A DNA stretch of 64,000 nt. Origin: Lysobacterales bacterium. Lineage in GTDB: Bacteria; Pseudomonadota; Gammaproteobacteria; Xanthomonadales; Marinicellaceae. Positions 1-8,052 of the stretch are shown piece by piece (the first letter of the stretch is position 1; every line of letters starts with the position of its first letter). Location of the stretch: assembly GCA_026988115.1 (NCBI GenBank), contig JALSLV010000048.1, positions 48,166-112,165 of the forward strand, in the 5' to 3' direction. The notes under the pieces were generated by a model. It saw nothing but the letters and a program-made list of their open reading frames with translations. It made no database searches and was not told the origin of the DNA. The position numbers and the translations under genes were made by a program.

Positions 1-262
1 TTTCACGAGAAAGAATTGTTTGGCCGTAACCATTTTCATACTTCTCAAGGGCAACATCGACTTCATCACCAATTTCTAATTCCAAATCACCCGAATCGTT
101 TTTAAATTCGTCCAGTGAAATAACACCTTCAGATTTAAGGCCCGCATCAACAATAGCAAAGCCATTTTCGATATCAAGCACGACACCTTTGATGATAGTT
201 CCAGGAATTAGTTTTTTTGCTGATAAATCGACTTCAAGCAGCTGTTCAAAATTTTCGCTCAT
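1..262 (-). CDS. rpsA: 30S ribosomal protein S1, N-terminal part (runs off the window)
   Basis: The reverse strand opens with ATG at 262 and encodes MSENFEQLLE, then a first S1 (OB-fold) domain with IIKGVVLDIENGFAIVDAG and EGVISLDEF. This is typical of S1, which binds mRNA on the 30S subunit and helps initiate translation. Only about 87 residues are inside the window. It lies downstream of cmk on the same strand with a 114 bp gap, the classic cmk-rpsA order of Proteobacteria. Identification is firm despite truncation by the window edge. Confidence 0.95.
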   Translation of the reverse strand, partial: MSENFEQLLEVDLSAKKLIPGTIIKGVVLDIENGFAIVDAGLKSEGVISLDEFKNDSGDLELEIGDEVDVALEKYENGYGQTILSRE

Positions 263-376
263 ATAAATATGCTCTATAAACACAAAGAGTTGTGTTTAAA
301 ATGTTTCCGTATCAATATAGGTTGATACTCGTTTAAAAAAAGAATGTTGAACCATTTCAACACCCCACTAAAAAAT

Positions 377-1081
377 TTATGTAATAGATGCGTTCTTTAG
401 TCCTGTTTTTTCAATAATGTTTTTACAAAACTGAAACACCTCATCAATACTTAAGTTACTGGTATCAATGATAATGGCATCATCTGCTGGAACCAAAGGA
501 GAAGCCTTACGATTACTGTCTCTGGCATCTCGAGCACCTATCTCTTTTTCAAGAGCGCGGATATTAGCATCAACCCCTTTATTTTTCAACTGTTTCAAGC
601 GTCTTTTTGCTCTTTCCCCTGCACTTGCGGTTAAATAGAACTTAATTTGTGCATCCTGGAAAACAACCGTACCCATATCTCGCCCATCAGCAACAAGCCC
701 AGGGGCAACTCTAAAATCTTTTTGGCGCTGTAATAACGCCGCTCTTACCTCTGGAATAACGGCAATAATTGAGGCAATATTTCCGCAAGATTCGGTACGC
801 AAATCGTAATTAACACACACGCCATCCAGATAAACTAAAGTAGGCTCACCAATGACCGATTCAAAACTCAAATCCAAGCCCTTTGCAAGTTCCACCAAAG
901 TCTCTACATCTGATATTTCTGCATCTGTATTGAGCACTTTCAAAGCCAAAGCACGATAAATAGCACCACTGTCCAACAAATGCCAGCCTAGGTAATTTGA
1001 CAATAATGAAGCCGTTGTGCCCTTACCAACACCTGAGGGACCATCAACGGTAATGACGGGGATTATTGCTGTGTTTTTCAT
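377..1081 (-). CDS. cmk: cytidylate kinase
   Basis: Phosphorylates CMP and dCMP with ATP in the cytoplasm for pyrimidine nucleotide recycling. The 234-residue length suits the bacterial family (about 225). A Walker A loop GPSGVGKGTT is at residues 14-23, followed by LLDSGAIYRALAL for nucleotide-monophosphate binding. The motif VADGRDMGTVVF and a lid region with RAKRRLKQL and RDSNRKASPL follow. The start ATG at 1081 gives MKNTAIIPVITVDGPSG, so no extension is needed. rpsA lies directly downstream. Nothing is abnormal. Confidence 0.97.
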   Translation of the reverse strand: MKNTAIIPVITVDGPSGVGKGTTASLLSNYLGWHLLDSGAIYRALALKVLNTDAEISDVETLVELAKGLDLSFESVIGEPTLVYLDGVCVNYDLRTESCGNIASIIAVIPEVRAALLQRQKDFRVAPGLVADGRDMGTVVFQDAQIKFYLTASAGERAKRRLKQLKNKGVDANIRALEKEIGARDARDSNRKASPLVPADDAIIIDTSNLSIDEVFQFCKNIIEKTGLKNASIT

Positions 1082-1229
1082 ATTGTTTTAGGAATTGATG
1101 CCACACTAAATTAAAAGCAGGAAATTATAAATCTAAGTCAGCTTGATTGCCAATTAAACACCTAAATTCACTACTTTTTGTAATAAGACTATAAAACCAT
1201 TTATTGAGTTCTAATACTGGTTCTCCTCC

Positions 1230-1296
1230 TTCACGAGGATGACGACATATGGTGTTTTATGTCGTAAGCAGGTAAGGTGGAGTTACCTTTCTTACC
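1230..1296. repeat. two small inverted repeats in the cmk upstream gap
   Basis: The 244-base gap between cmk and the zinc-finger gene holds two perfect short stems: ACGACATA (1242-1249) with TATGTCGT (1258-1265), and GGTAAG (1271-1276) with CTTACC (1291-1296). Neither is followed by a clear T-run. They may form RNA hairpins in the transcript leading to cmk or mark a degenerate intergenic repeat. No gene is supported here. Confidence 0.4.
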
Positions 1297-1325
1297 GGAT
1301 TATATATTTATCTATTTTCATATAT

Positions 1326-1814
1326 CTATACTTCTTCATTCAGTTCTTGGTTAAAATCAACGATACATTTATTACATATAAAAGCAATGTCACTACATAT
1401 AATCTGCTGTATACCTTCATCAAATTGCATGCTTCCACAAAAACTACACTTCGTCTTTTCGATTATTTCTTGTTGCTTCCTTAAGTATATTTTTGCTTGT
1501 TTTTCAGTGTACCTTGTTTTTATCCAATTTTTATCAACACCTGCATAATGTGATTCTGCAAGGAGTTTAGCTTCAACTAAAGATAAAGCGTCAAAATAGT
1601 CAAAGGCATAAACCACCTCCCATTTTTTATTACAATGCAATAAGAAGAACTCGTCTTTACCAACCTTTTTGCAAATAGCCATTCTAGGAACTTTTCCAAC
1701 ATATTTTCCATTGACATTGAGTTTTCTTTTTTTTGACAATCTATGCCGCTTATTGGTTTTAGCATATTCAACAACATAATGAGGGTCTAATATAATTAAC
1801 GGAGGTTTTTTCAT
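1326..1814 (-). CDS. small protein with C-terminal ClpX-type Cys4 zinc finger
   Basis: A 162-residue protein using ATG at 1814 (MKKPPLIIL); a longer frame to 1853 would overlap the upstream gene. The last 45 residues look like the ClpX N-terminal zinc-binding domain: CSFCG at C123 and C126, CNKC at C147 and C150, with the intervening IAFICNKCIVDF resembling [11 protein letters not shown] of this genome's own ClpX. The first 115 residues are basic and not recognised (RHRLSKKRKLNVNGKYVGK, then KKWEVVYAFDYFDALSLVEAK). No AAA+ module is present. In ClpX this domain dimerises and recruits substrates or adaptors, so an adaptor role is possible but is inference. It begins 4 bp after the macroglobulin gene and is probably cotranscribed. 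Confidence 0.7.
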   Translation of the reverse strand: MKKPPLIILDPHYVVEYAKTNKRHRLSKKRKLNVNGKYVGKVPRMAICKKVGKDEFFLLHCNKKWEVVYAFDYFDALSLVEAKLLAESHYAGVDKNWIKTRYTEKQAKIYLRKQQEIIEKTKCSFCGSMQFDEGIQQIICSDIAFICNKCIVDFNQELNEEV

Positions 1815-1818
1815 AATT

Positions 1819-4800
1819 CTACTCAACAACCTCCATCTTCCCCTGCTCTGCACTCATCGCACGGACTTCAGGATGGTACATGTCTTCGACCAATGTCGAT
1901 GGAATGGTGTATTTCCCTGGAGTAACGGCGCGAGCAAGGTAAAAAACATGACTTGTTCGGTATTTTGATAAAGCCAAAGCGGCAATGTAACGGTCATCGC
2001 GGAATTCTTGATGTTTGATTCGGGTATAATTTTGCCATTGGTAAATGTATTTTTTATCAATTTTTATATCATCTAACGTAAATGAATGCGCTAAGTTTTG
2101 GTTTTCCAGCTCCAAACCAGCAGGCAATAATTCAATCAACATGGCATCGGGTAAATAGCTGCGGTTCTTGTCTTTTTTATCCAAACTCACCTCTACGTGC
2201 ACCAAAATCATTTCGCCTGTTTTTAACTGTTTGATGTTTTTCTTATTGCCTTTGGTGTCGTAATAATGGCGTTTAATGATTATACCATTATTGCTAAAAC
2301 TATTATCCTTGCGATAACCTTGCGTTTTGTAATCCACAAATAAGGTTTGCTTGCCAGTATTTGTTAATAATAAAGGCACTTTAGCCTCTTTAGCCAACCA
2401 TAACTTAATTAAGTCATTGGATTGTTTAAAGCCATCGGTGTGGTTGTTTCGATTTAAATCTAACTGCCACTCATTGTTGTTTTTATTCTTTTCAAGAGCC
2501 TTGGCTAACCGAAATAAACTGCCGCGTTCTTGAGTTGACATCCAGCGTTTTCCTTTAAGCTCATCAAGCAATTGTGGAAATAATGCATTAGGTGTTTTTG
2601 CTAGTTTTTCAGTTAACAGGCTGTCGATACCAAGCAAAATGACTTGTGAAGTATCGCGAATAGTCGTACCATAATCACCATAGTAATAATAACCCTTTTC
2701 ATCCGTTTTAAAATCAACTGCCGCAAGCCATGCTTCATTGGCTCGTCTTTCATCTCCCATCAATTCTAAAGCGGCGGCAAAATGCGCCAAAGGCAAAGCG
2801 GTTTTACTGAACTTGGCTTGTTTGTCATAGGCTTGACGCACATCTTGCAAGTTAACTTGCTTAATACCAGCCAACACATAAGCCGCATAGGCTTTGTAGG
2901 CAACCAAATAATGTTCTTTAGAACTTAAATACCGCGCTAAATCCGAGCGTGGTTTTTGGTTTTTACGCACATAGGTTCTCATGCGTTTGATGGCTTTTTT
3001 CAATACCGTTTCAGGGACGTTATAACCCTTGGCTTTGGCTTTTATCAGAAAGTCTGAAACATAAACTGTCAACCACCTTTCTTCTGGGGAATTATTACTC
3101 CATAAGCCAAAACTGCCATCGTAGCGTTGCATACCGACTATTCTACTGATAGCATTTTCAATCAATTGAGTGCGTTTTTCGAAAATTTCGACCGCTTTAT
3201 TATTGCTAAATAGATTCAAATCACTTTGTTCTACTTGCATCAAAGGCCAAGCACGGCTGGTGGTCTGTTCTAAACAACCATAAGGGTATTGAATTAAATG
3301 CTGTAAATGAGCATTTGCATCCAAAATTGGTGTATTGGATACTTTTAAGATGGATTTCAAACCATCATCTTCATAAAAATCTAATGATTTTTGAGCAATT
3401 TTTATTGATTTTCCTGGCTCAATAACCGCTAATTGACTCGTGGTTACCGCAGCAGAAGCAGGTCGAATACCAAGCTTCCAATCACGCTCTAAAGAATAGT
3501 TGTTTTTGCCTGTTATTTTCGCTTTAACCGTTACGGCGCCCAATCCTCGGTGTGTTGTTGCCCTAATCGGTAGTTTTACGACTCGTTTTTCTTGAGCCTT
3601 AAGTTCAATAGTTTGCGATAATTTTTGTTCGCCAAGGTATTTATCAGCCGTTAAATTTAGTTGCATTATTTGAGTAAAGTCTTCGGTGTTTTGCACATCT
3701 ATGACTGCAAAAGATTCATCGCCTTTGGCTAAAAATCTTGGCATTGCGCTGGATACCACAATTGGAGCCGCGACTTTCATGCGTGATTCAATACTCGCAA
3801 CCTGAATTTCGTTATAAGCCATTGCCATTAAGCGAATTTCTCCATTAAAATAAGGAATATCGAGTTTTATTTTCGCTTCGCCATTGGCATCAAAGGCAAC
3901 TTTTTCGGTAAATAAAGAGACAATTTGCACATCGGATTGAGCCGCATCCCCTCCTCGGTTAATATCAGCATCACCGCCGAATTTTTGTCGAGCCAATTGA
4001 CCCTCGCCATAGGCAATAATCGAACCATACATATCGCGCAATTCAGCACTGTATTTTCGAGCAGCAAACAACCACGAAAAAGGATTAGGCGTTTTAAAAT
4101 TACTGACATTTAACACACCTGTGTCAACGGCTGCCAAAGTCACAAAACTGCTCTGGCTGTGCAAATCTGTTGCTTTAACTGTTACAGTCACGCTAGATTC
4201 TGGCAAGATTTTTTCTGGATGGTCAATTTCCAGTGTTATTTTCCTATCATCACGATCAAGCGGCAGTGCAATGACACCAAAAGAACGAGCCGGAAGGTGT
4301 TTGCGTTTGCTATCGCCTTTTTGTATTACCATAACACTGGCATGTAAATCGTGGCGATTCCAACTGTTATCAATAGCAATAGCAACAGTTTGTTCGGCTG
4401 AACTTAATTGTACAGCTTTTTTGAATAACAGCTCATCACTTTCAACCGTTATGATTGCCAATCCGGCATAAGGCGCAGTAATCGTTAATTCCGCCTCCGA
4501 ACCTTGGGTAATTGTGTCACTATTCCAAGACAATTGCACTTGATCTGGACGTTCACCATTGGCGTTTTCCGCATCGTACCAACTCCAACCAGAGAAAAAC
4601 TGATAACTGCTGATAAGTGTTTGCTTGGCATCCCGAATTTCCACTCGGTAATTACCATAATCCACTGGCAAGGTCACTTTATTGACTTGATTCTTTTTTA
4701 AATTTATTACGGTATCAAAGACCGCAACATTGGTCTGGGAACGATTGTAACTCCAGCCATCATCGCCCCAATGCCAATAACGTTGGTCATTTTCACGAAT

Positions 4801-6756
4801 TAATAACACATCAACATTGTTCATGTCCACTTTATCGCCTTGTCGATTAACGGCAATTAATTCGATTTCATTATTACTGTTTGGACTGGCATAATCAGCA
4901 TCATTTTGCAGCCATGATGGTCGCACGCCAATAGCGGTTTCGTGTGGCCAAATAGTTTGCACAACGCGGCGAGAGATTGGGCGACCACCTGATTCGTAGA
5001 CATTGACATAGGTTTTAATTCGCAATGGGAATTTAGTGTCTTTCCATTGATTTTGAATAGTCAAGGACGCAAAACCTTTTTCATCCAACTTCGCTTGCGG
5101 TACATCGAAATTTAAATCATAATCGTGGTAACTGCGTGAACCAAACTCATAGTCTTTAAATTCATCAAACAAACGCGTTTGGTTGCCAACAGAAACAGTG
5201 GCATCAAAACGGTTATTGGCAGCAGGTGAACCATAAAGGTAATCACTTTGCACATCAATAAGACTATCATCGCTTGCATCGATGTGTTTTTTGTTATCGT
5301 GGGCTTTTAAAGCCAACTTCAAGCGTTCAGGTAAAAAATCTTCCACCGAAAATTTGTATTCAAATTTATCGGTATTACCCAAGGTTGCAATAAATGTCCA
5401 TTCACCCGTTAAAGCATCCTTCGGCACGCTGAATTCTGAGCTATAGAGTGAACTGTCATCTCCCGTCCATGTAAAAGACTTAAAACTGCGGTAATCGGGG
5501 CGTTTCATCTCGACTTTTATAGGCGATGCTTTAACTTTTTTACCATCGGCATCACGCAATATGCCATTGATATTAATGGTTTCGCCTGGTCGGTATAAAT
5601 CACGCGGTGCATACAAGAACAGTTCTTGTGGATGATAAGGGCGAGAGGATAAATTAAATTCAGATAAATCCATTTTGGGTTGATTCAAGCGAACCAAATT
5701 AAAGTTATCGCTCTTTTGAGCCAAAACAAATCGTGCTTTTTTTATTTCAGGCGTTTTAAATTCGGCAAAACCTTGAGTGTCTGTGTGAGTCTGATCAATC
5801 ACAACACCGTTTTCATCAACCAGTTTTATAGAAATATTTTTATACGCTTTGGCTTGTGGCAGTTGGTGAGTAAATACCACCAAAGAATCATCGTATTTTC
5901 GTGTATGCAAACCAATATCCGTGCTAACAAACCACGTGTTTTGAATATTATACGAATACATATCGTGTGGCATCATGGTGACAAAATACAAACCCGACTT
6001 TTGCACTTGTTCAATATTCTTGATATTTATATCGTGTTGTGCTCGTTTGTTTTTTTCGCTTTTTAACTCAAACTCAGCGGTATACACCACCTTAGCAATT
6101 TTATACATGCGTTCTAATGTATAAATTTCATTACGGTAATTCATTTGTAAAAATTGTGCGTACTTATCAGGATTGATGCGCCAAAATTTCAAATCAACAG
6201 CTTCCACATTAACCGCTTCAATCGGTAAAACATTGCTATCTTTTAGTAGTGTTGAACCCTTTGAAACAAAACGCACACTTTTTTGGTAAGGGCGGGTATT
6301 GAGGTCTTTAGTAAAACCGCTTTTTATTTTTTTACCGTTTATTGACAGCAAACCCTTATCCACCAGCACTTTATAATGCGTGTCGGCTTCGATAAAAGGA
6401 AAATACATGGATGAATTGCTTTCATCGTAAATCCAACCGCCTTTTACTAATTGATTGCTTTCCTTGCCTGTATATACTTTTATCAAACTATCTATATTTT
6501 GTTGACCATCCACTGGTAAGGTCAGGTTGACTTGTAAAGCCGGTGCATTTTCAAACAAACCTTCAGTGATGCTTAGCACTTTAAACTCGGTTAAGTCTGA
6601 ATAGTTTATTTTGTCACGTTTTAAGCTGTTATTACTCGGTATCGACTGAGGCTGAGTAAGTTTTTGTACAGCCTCGCTAGATTTATTTGATTGAAGTGAG
6701 TCATCAGAACACGATGAAACAAAGAGTAAGGCAAAAAGAATAAGAAAATTTTTCAT
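1819..6756 (-). CDS. bacterial alpha-2-macroglobulin lipoprotein (thioester type)
   Basis: A very large (1645 aa) periplasmic protease-trap protein, close to the length of E. coli YfhM. The preferred start is ATG at 6756, giving MKNFLILFALLFVSSCSDD, a lipoprotein signal with lipobox VSSC; 47 upstream in-frame codons do not look like a signal sequence. MG-type beta domains fill the N-terminal two thirds, including LYRPGETININGILRD. The thioester motif GCLEQ is intact (Cys at residue 1161), followed by the alpha/alpha toroid (MQRYDGSFGLWSN). Known family role: covalent trapping of attacking proteases in the periplasm. The usual partner gene pbpC is not adjacent; a zinc-finger gene follows instead. 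Confidence 0.93.
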   Translation of the reverse strand: MKNFLILFALLFVSSCSDDSLQSNKSSEAVQKLTQPQSIPSNNSLKRDKINYSDLTEFKVLSITEGLFENAPALQVNLTLPVDGQQNIDSLIKVYTGKESNQLVKGGWIYDESNSSMYFPFIEADTHYKVLVDKGLLSINGKKIKSGFTKDLNTRPYQKSVRFVSKGSTLLKDSNVLPIEAVNVEAVDLKFWRINPDKYAQFLQMNYRNEIYTLERMYKIAKVVYTAEFELKSEKNKRAQHDINIKNIEQVQKSGLYFVTMMPHDMYSYNIQNTWFVSTDIGLHTRKYDDSLVVFTHQLPQAKAYKNISIKLVDENGVVIDQTHTDTQGFAEFKTPEIKKARFVLAQKSDNFNLVRLNQPKMDLSEFNLSSRPYHPQELFLYAPRDLYRPGETININGILRDADGKKVKASPIKVEMKRPDYRSFKSFTWTGDDSSLYSSEFSVPKDALTGEWTFIATLGNTDKFEYKFSVEDFLPERLKLALKAHDNKKHIDASDDSLIDVQSDYLYGSPAANNRFDATVSVGNQTRLFDEFKDYEFGSRSYHDYDLNFDVPQAKLDEKGFASLTIQNQWKDTKFPLRIKTYVNVYESGGRPISRRVVQTIWPHETAIGVRPSWLQNDADYASPNSNNEIELIAVNRQGDKVDMNNVDVLLIRENDQRYWHWGDDGWSYNRSQTNVAVFDTVINLKKNQVNKVTLPVDYGNYRVEIRDAKQTLISSYQFFSGWSWYDAENANGERPDQVQLSWNSDTITQGSEAELTITAPYAGLAIITVESDELLFKKAVQLSSAEQTVAIAIDNSWNRHDLHASVMVIQKGDSKRKHLPARSFGVIALPLDRDDRKITLEIDHPEKILPESSVTVTVKATDLHSQSSFVTLAAVDTGVLNVSNFKTPNPFSWLFAARKYSAELRDMYGSIIAYGEGQLARQKFGGDADINRGGDAAQSDVQIVSLFTEKVAFDANGEAKIKLDIPYFNGEIRLMAMAYNEIQVASIESRMKVAAPIVVSSAMPRFLAKGDESFAVIDVQNTEDFTQIMQLNLTADKYLGEQKLSQTIELKAQEKRVVKLPIRATTHRGLGAVTVKAKITGKNNYSLERDWKLGIRPASAAVTTSQLAVIEPGKSIKIAQKSLDFYEDDGLKSILKVSNTPILDANAHLQHLIQYPYGCLEQTTSRAWPLMQVEQSDLNLFSNNKAVEIFEKRTQLIENAISRIVGMQRYDGSFGLWSNNSPEERWLTVYVSDFLIKAKAKGYNVPETVLKKAIKRMRTYVRKNQKPRSDLARYLSSKEHYLVAYKAYAAYVLAGIKQVNLQDVRQAYDKQAKFSKTALPLAHFAAALELMGDERRANEAWLAAVDFKTDEKGYYYYGDYGTTIRDTSQVILLGIDSLLTEKLAKTPNALFPQLLDELKGKRWMSTQERGSLFRLAKALEKNKNNNEWQLDLNRNNHTDGFKQSNDLIKLWLAKEAKVPLLLTNTGKQTLFVDYKTQGYRKDNSFSNNGIIIKRHYYDTKGNKKNIKQLKTGEMILVHVEVSLDKKDKNRSYLPDAMLIELLPAGLELENQNLAHSFTLDDIKIDKKYIYQWQNYTRIKHQEFRDDRYIAALALSKYRTSHVFYLARAVTPGKYTIPSTLVEDMYHPEVRAMSAEQGKMEVVE

Positions 6757-6905
6757 TGGTGTATTTAATTTTAGTAAAAGATATGATAATAGACAAGTAT
6801 AGCAAATTAATGCTGAATTTATGATGAATTGTGGCAGTAATAAAAATCTATTTAATAACGTGTAGCTTGTCATGACAGGTTTCATAGAAAATTTCACGGC
6901 AACAT

Positions 6906-7184
6906 TTATCTATCCTCCTTTTTGTGCCAAACTCTTAGCACCACTAACAAATGTTTTGTATAGGAGTACCTAATTTGATAATCAAGAATATAGAGGTCTC
7001 TAGTAATATCAGGGTTTGTTGCATGTTTTACTTTTATTCCCATTTCTGGGTTTTTGAGTAAACTCCTAATACCTTTTGCCAGTTTCTTAGCTATTCTATT
7101 AGCCGCAATTCGGTTTTTTATCGAAATGAATTTTTTTAACCTTTTTAAATCGTATGTTACCTTTTCTGATATTTCAAGTTCCAT
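6906..7184 (-). CDS. type II toxin, RelE/ParE family
   Basis: A 92-residue basic protein with the ParE/RelE fold signature: N-terminal helices (DLKRLKKFISIKNRIAANRIAKKL), then ITRDLYILDYQIRYSY and the C-terminal strand LLVVLRVWHKKEDR. That ending is typical of ParE-like toxins (RVWHxREx). Members poison gyrase or cleave ribosome-bound mRNA; which applies cannot be told from sequence. The start ATG shares one base with the antitoxin stop (TAATG at 7182-7186), indicating translational coupling in the usual antitoxin-first order. Confidence 0.88.
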   Translation of the reverse strand: MELEISEKVTYDLKRLKKFISIKNRIAANRIAKKLAKGIRSLLKNPEMGIKVKHATNPDITRDLYILDYQIRYSYTKHLLVVLRVWHKKEDR

Positions 7185-7453
7185 TATTTCACTTTAGGCA
7201 TTTCGAGTTCATTGTCAGTACCCCAACTCTCAACCCATTCTAAGACCTTTTCACCTTCAATGACTCTACCGTTCTTAACATCTTCGAGCCCTTCAAGAGT
7301 ATCCAACCATTTCTGTGATTCCATATTTTCTTTTATTACATACTCAGCTACAGCCTCATTGATTAACCAGCTTTTACTGCGTTGTTTCTTTTCAGCAAGT
7401 TCTTTTAATGATTCATTAAGTTCGTCTTTAATTCTAACACTTGTAATACTCAT
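7184..7453 (-). CDS. type II antitoxin, ribbon-helix-helix (CopG-like)
   Basis: An 89-residue protein starting MSITSVRIKDELNESLKELA at 7453; a ten-residue upstream extension is possible but would run into the operator repeats. Residues 1-50 form a ribbon-helix-helix DNA-binding domain (strand TSVRIK, helices ELNESLKELAEKKQRS and SWLINEAVAEYV). The acidic C-terminal half (LEGLEDVKNGRVIEGEKVLEWVESWG) should neutralise the ParE/RelE-type toxin encoded next. Three TTGTA repeats spaced exactly 10 bp just upstream are the likely autoregulatory operator. Confidence 0.88.
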   Translation of the reverse strand: MSITSVRIKDELNESLKELAEKKQRSKSWLINEAVAEYVIKENMESQKWLDTLEGLEDVKNGRVIEGEKVLEWVESWGTDNELEMPKVK

Positions 7454-7462
7454 ACTGATGCC

Positions 7463-7487
7463 TTGTACTAATTTGTAATACATTGTA
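7463..7487. promoter_or_regulatory. putative antitoxin operator: three TTGTA repeats at 10 bp spacing
   Basis: TTGTA occurs at 7463-7467, 7473-7477 and 7483-7487, exactly one helical turn apart, and TTGTAATAC recurs at 7441-7449 inside the antitoxin start region. The stretch also contains the odd palindrome TACATTGTA. Phased direct repeats upstream of a ribbon-helix-helix gene are the usual arrangement for cooperative autorepression. Binding is inferred. Confidence 0.55.
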
Positions 7488-7522
7488 ATTTAATCCTGAT
7501 GTTTTGTAAAGTTAAATTTTTA

Positions 7523-7567
7523 TTGACAAAATATTTCAATTAGGTAATATATTGCGAAACATATTAC
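7523..7567 (+). promoter_or_regulatory. promoter of the MarR-hutU operon with overlapping palindrome
   Basis: A near-consensus sigma-70 promoter is visible: TTGACA (7523-7528), a 16 bp spacer and TAATAT (7545-7550). Overlapping the -10 box is an inverted repeat, GTAATAT (7544-7550) and ATATTAC (7561-7567), separated by 10 bp. An inverted repeat of this size directly before a MarR-type gene is what an autoregulatory operator would look like. Whether the downstream regulator binds it is inference. Confidence 0.6.
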
Positions 7568-7578
7568 ATTATTAACTG

Positions 7579-8052
7579 ATGCCAACAAAATTAAAAAAAA
7601 TATCCGATGCCTTTATCGGTAAACAAGCCGATGATTTAAGCAACTTGATTCGTGAACAGGTTAAACCTATTTATGAGTCACTGGGGATAGTAGTGCCAGT
7701 CAAGTCATGCTCGGTGATACATTATTTGCATAAATTCGATGATTTATCCATTACCGATTTAGCCAAACACTTAAAACAATCGCACCAATTGATTAAACAA
7801 AAAATCCCCAAACTGATTCAATTGGGGTTAGTAACTGCTAAAAGTGATGAAAATGATAAACGCCGAACCACTTATCATTTAACCACTGCAGGCAGAGAAC
7901 AAGCCACATTATTAAATGAAAACTCATTAAATACCGTTTACGAACATTTAAGTGACGAAATCGGTGCCAATTTACACCACGTATTAAATGATGCGATAAA
8001 AGCTTTAAAACAAAAAGAACTCTTAACCCGTTTTAACGAGATTAACACATGA
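7579..8052 (+). CDS. MarR-like winged-helix regulator, first gene of hut operon
   Basis: A 157-residue protein with a MarR-type winged helix: [41 protein letters not shown] (helix-turn-helix, residues about 47-87) followed by the wing [21 protein letters not shown]- and C-terminal helices would form the dimer interface. The last four bases overlap the hutU start (ATGA), so it is translationally coupled to urocanase. Hut operons are usually controlled by the GntR-type HutC, so a MarR-type regulator here is unusual. Its ligand might be urocanate or histidine, which is inference. Confidence 0.8.
   Translation: MPTKLKKISDAFIGKQADDLSNLIREQVKPIYESLGIVVPVKSCSVIHYLHKFDDLSITDLAKHLKQSHQLIKQKIPKLIQLGLVTAKSDENDKRRTTYHLTTAGREQATLLNENSLNTVYEHLSDEIGANLHHVLNDAIKALKQKELLTRFNEINT

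Noticed and set aside
1239..1484. Plus-strand frame in the cmk upstream gap
   Set aside because: It overlaps the zinc-finger gene on the other strand, has a low-complexity Tyr/Ile/Phe translation and no ribosome-binding sequence.
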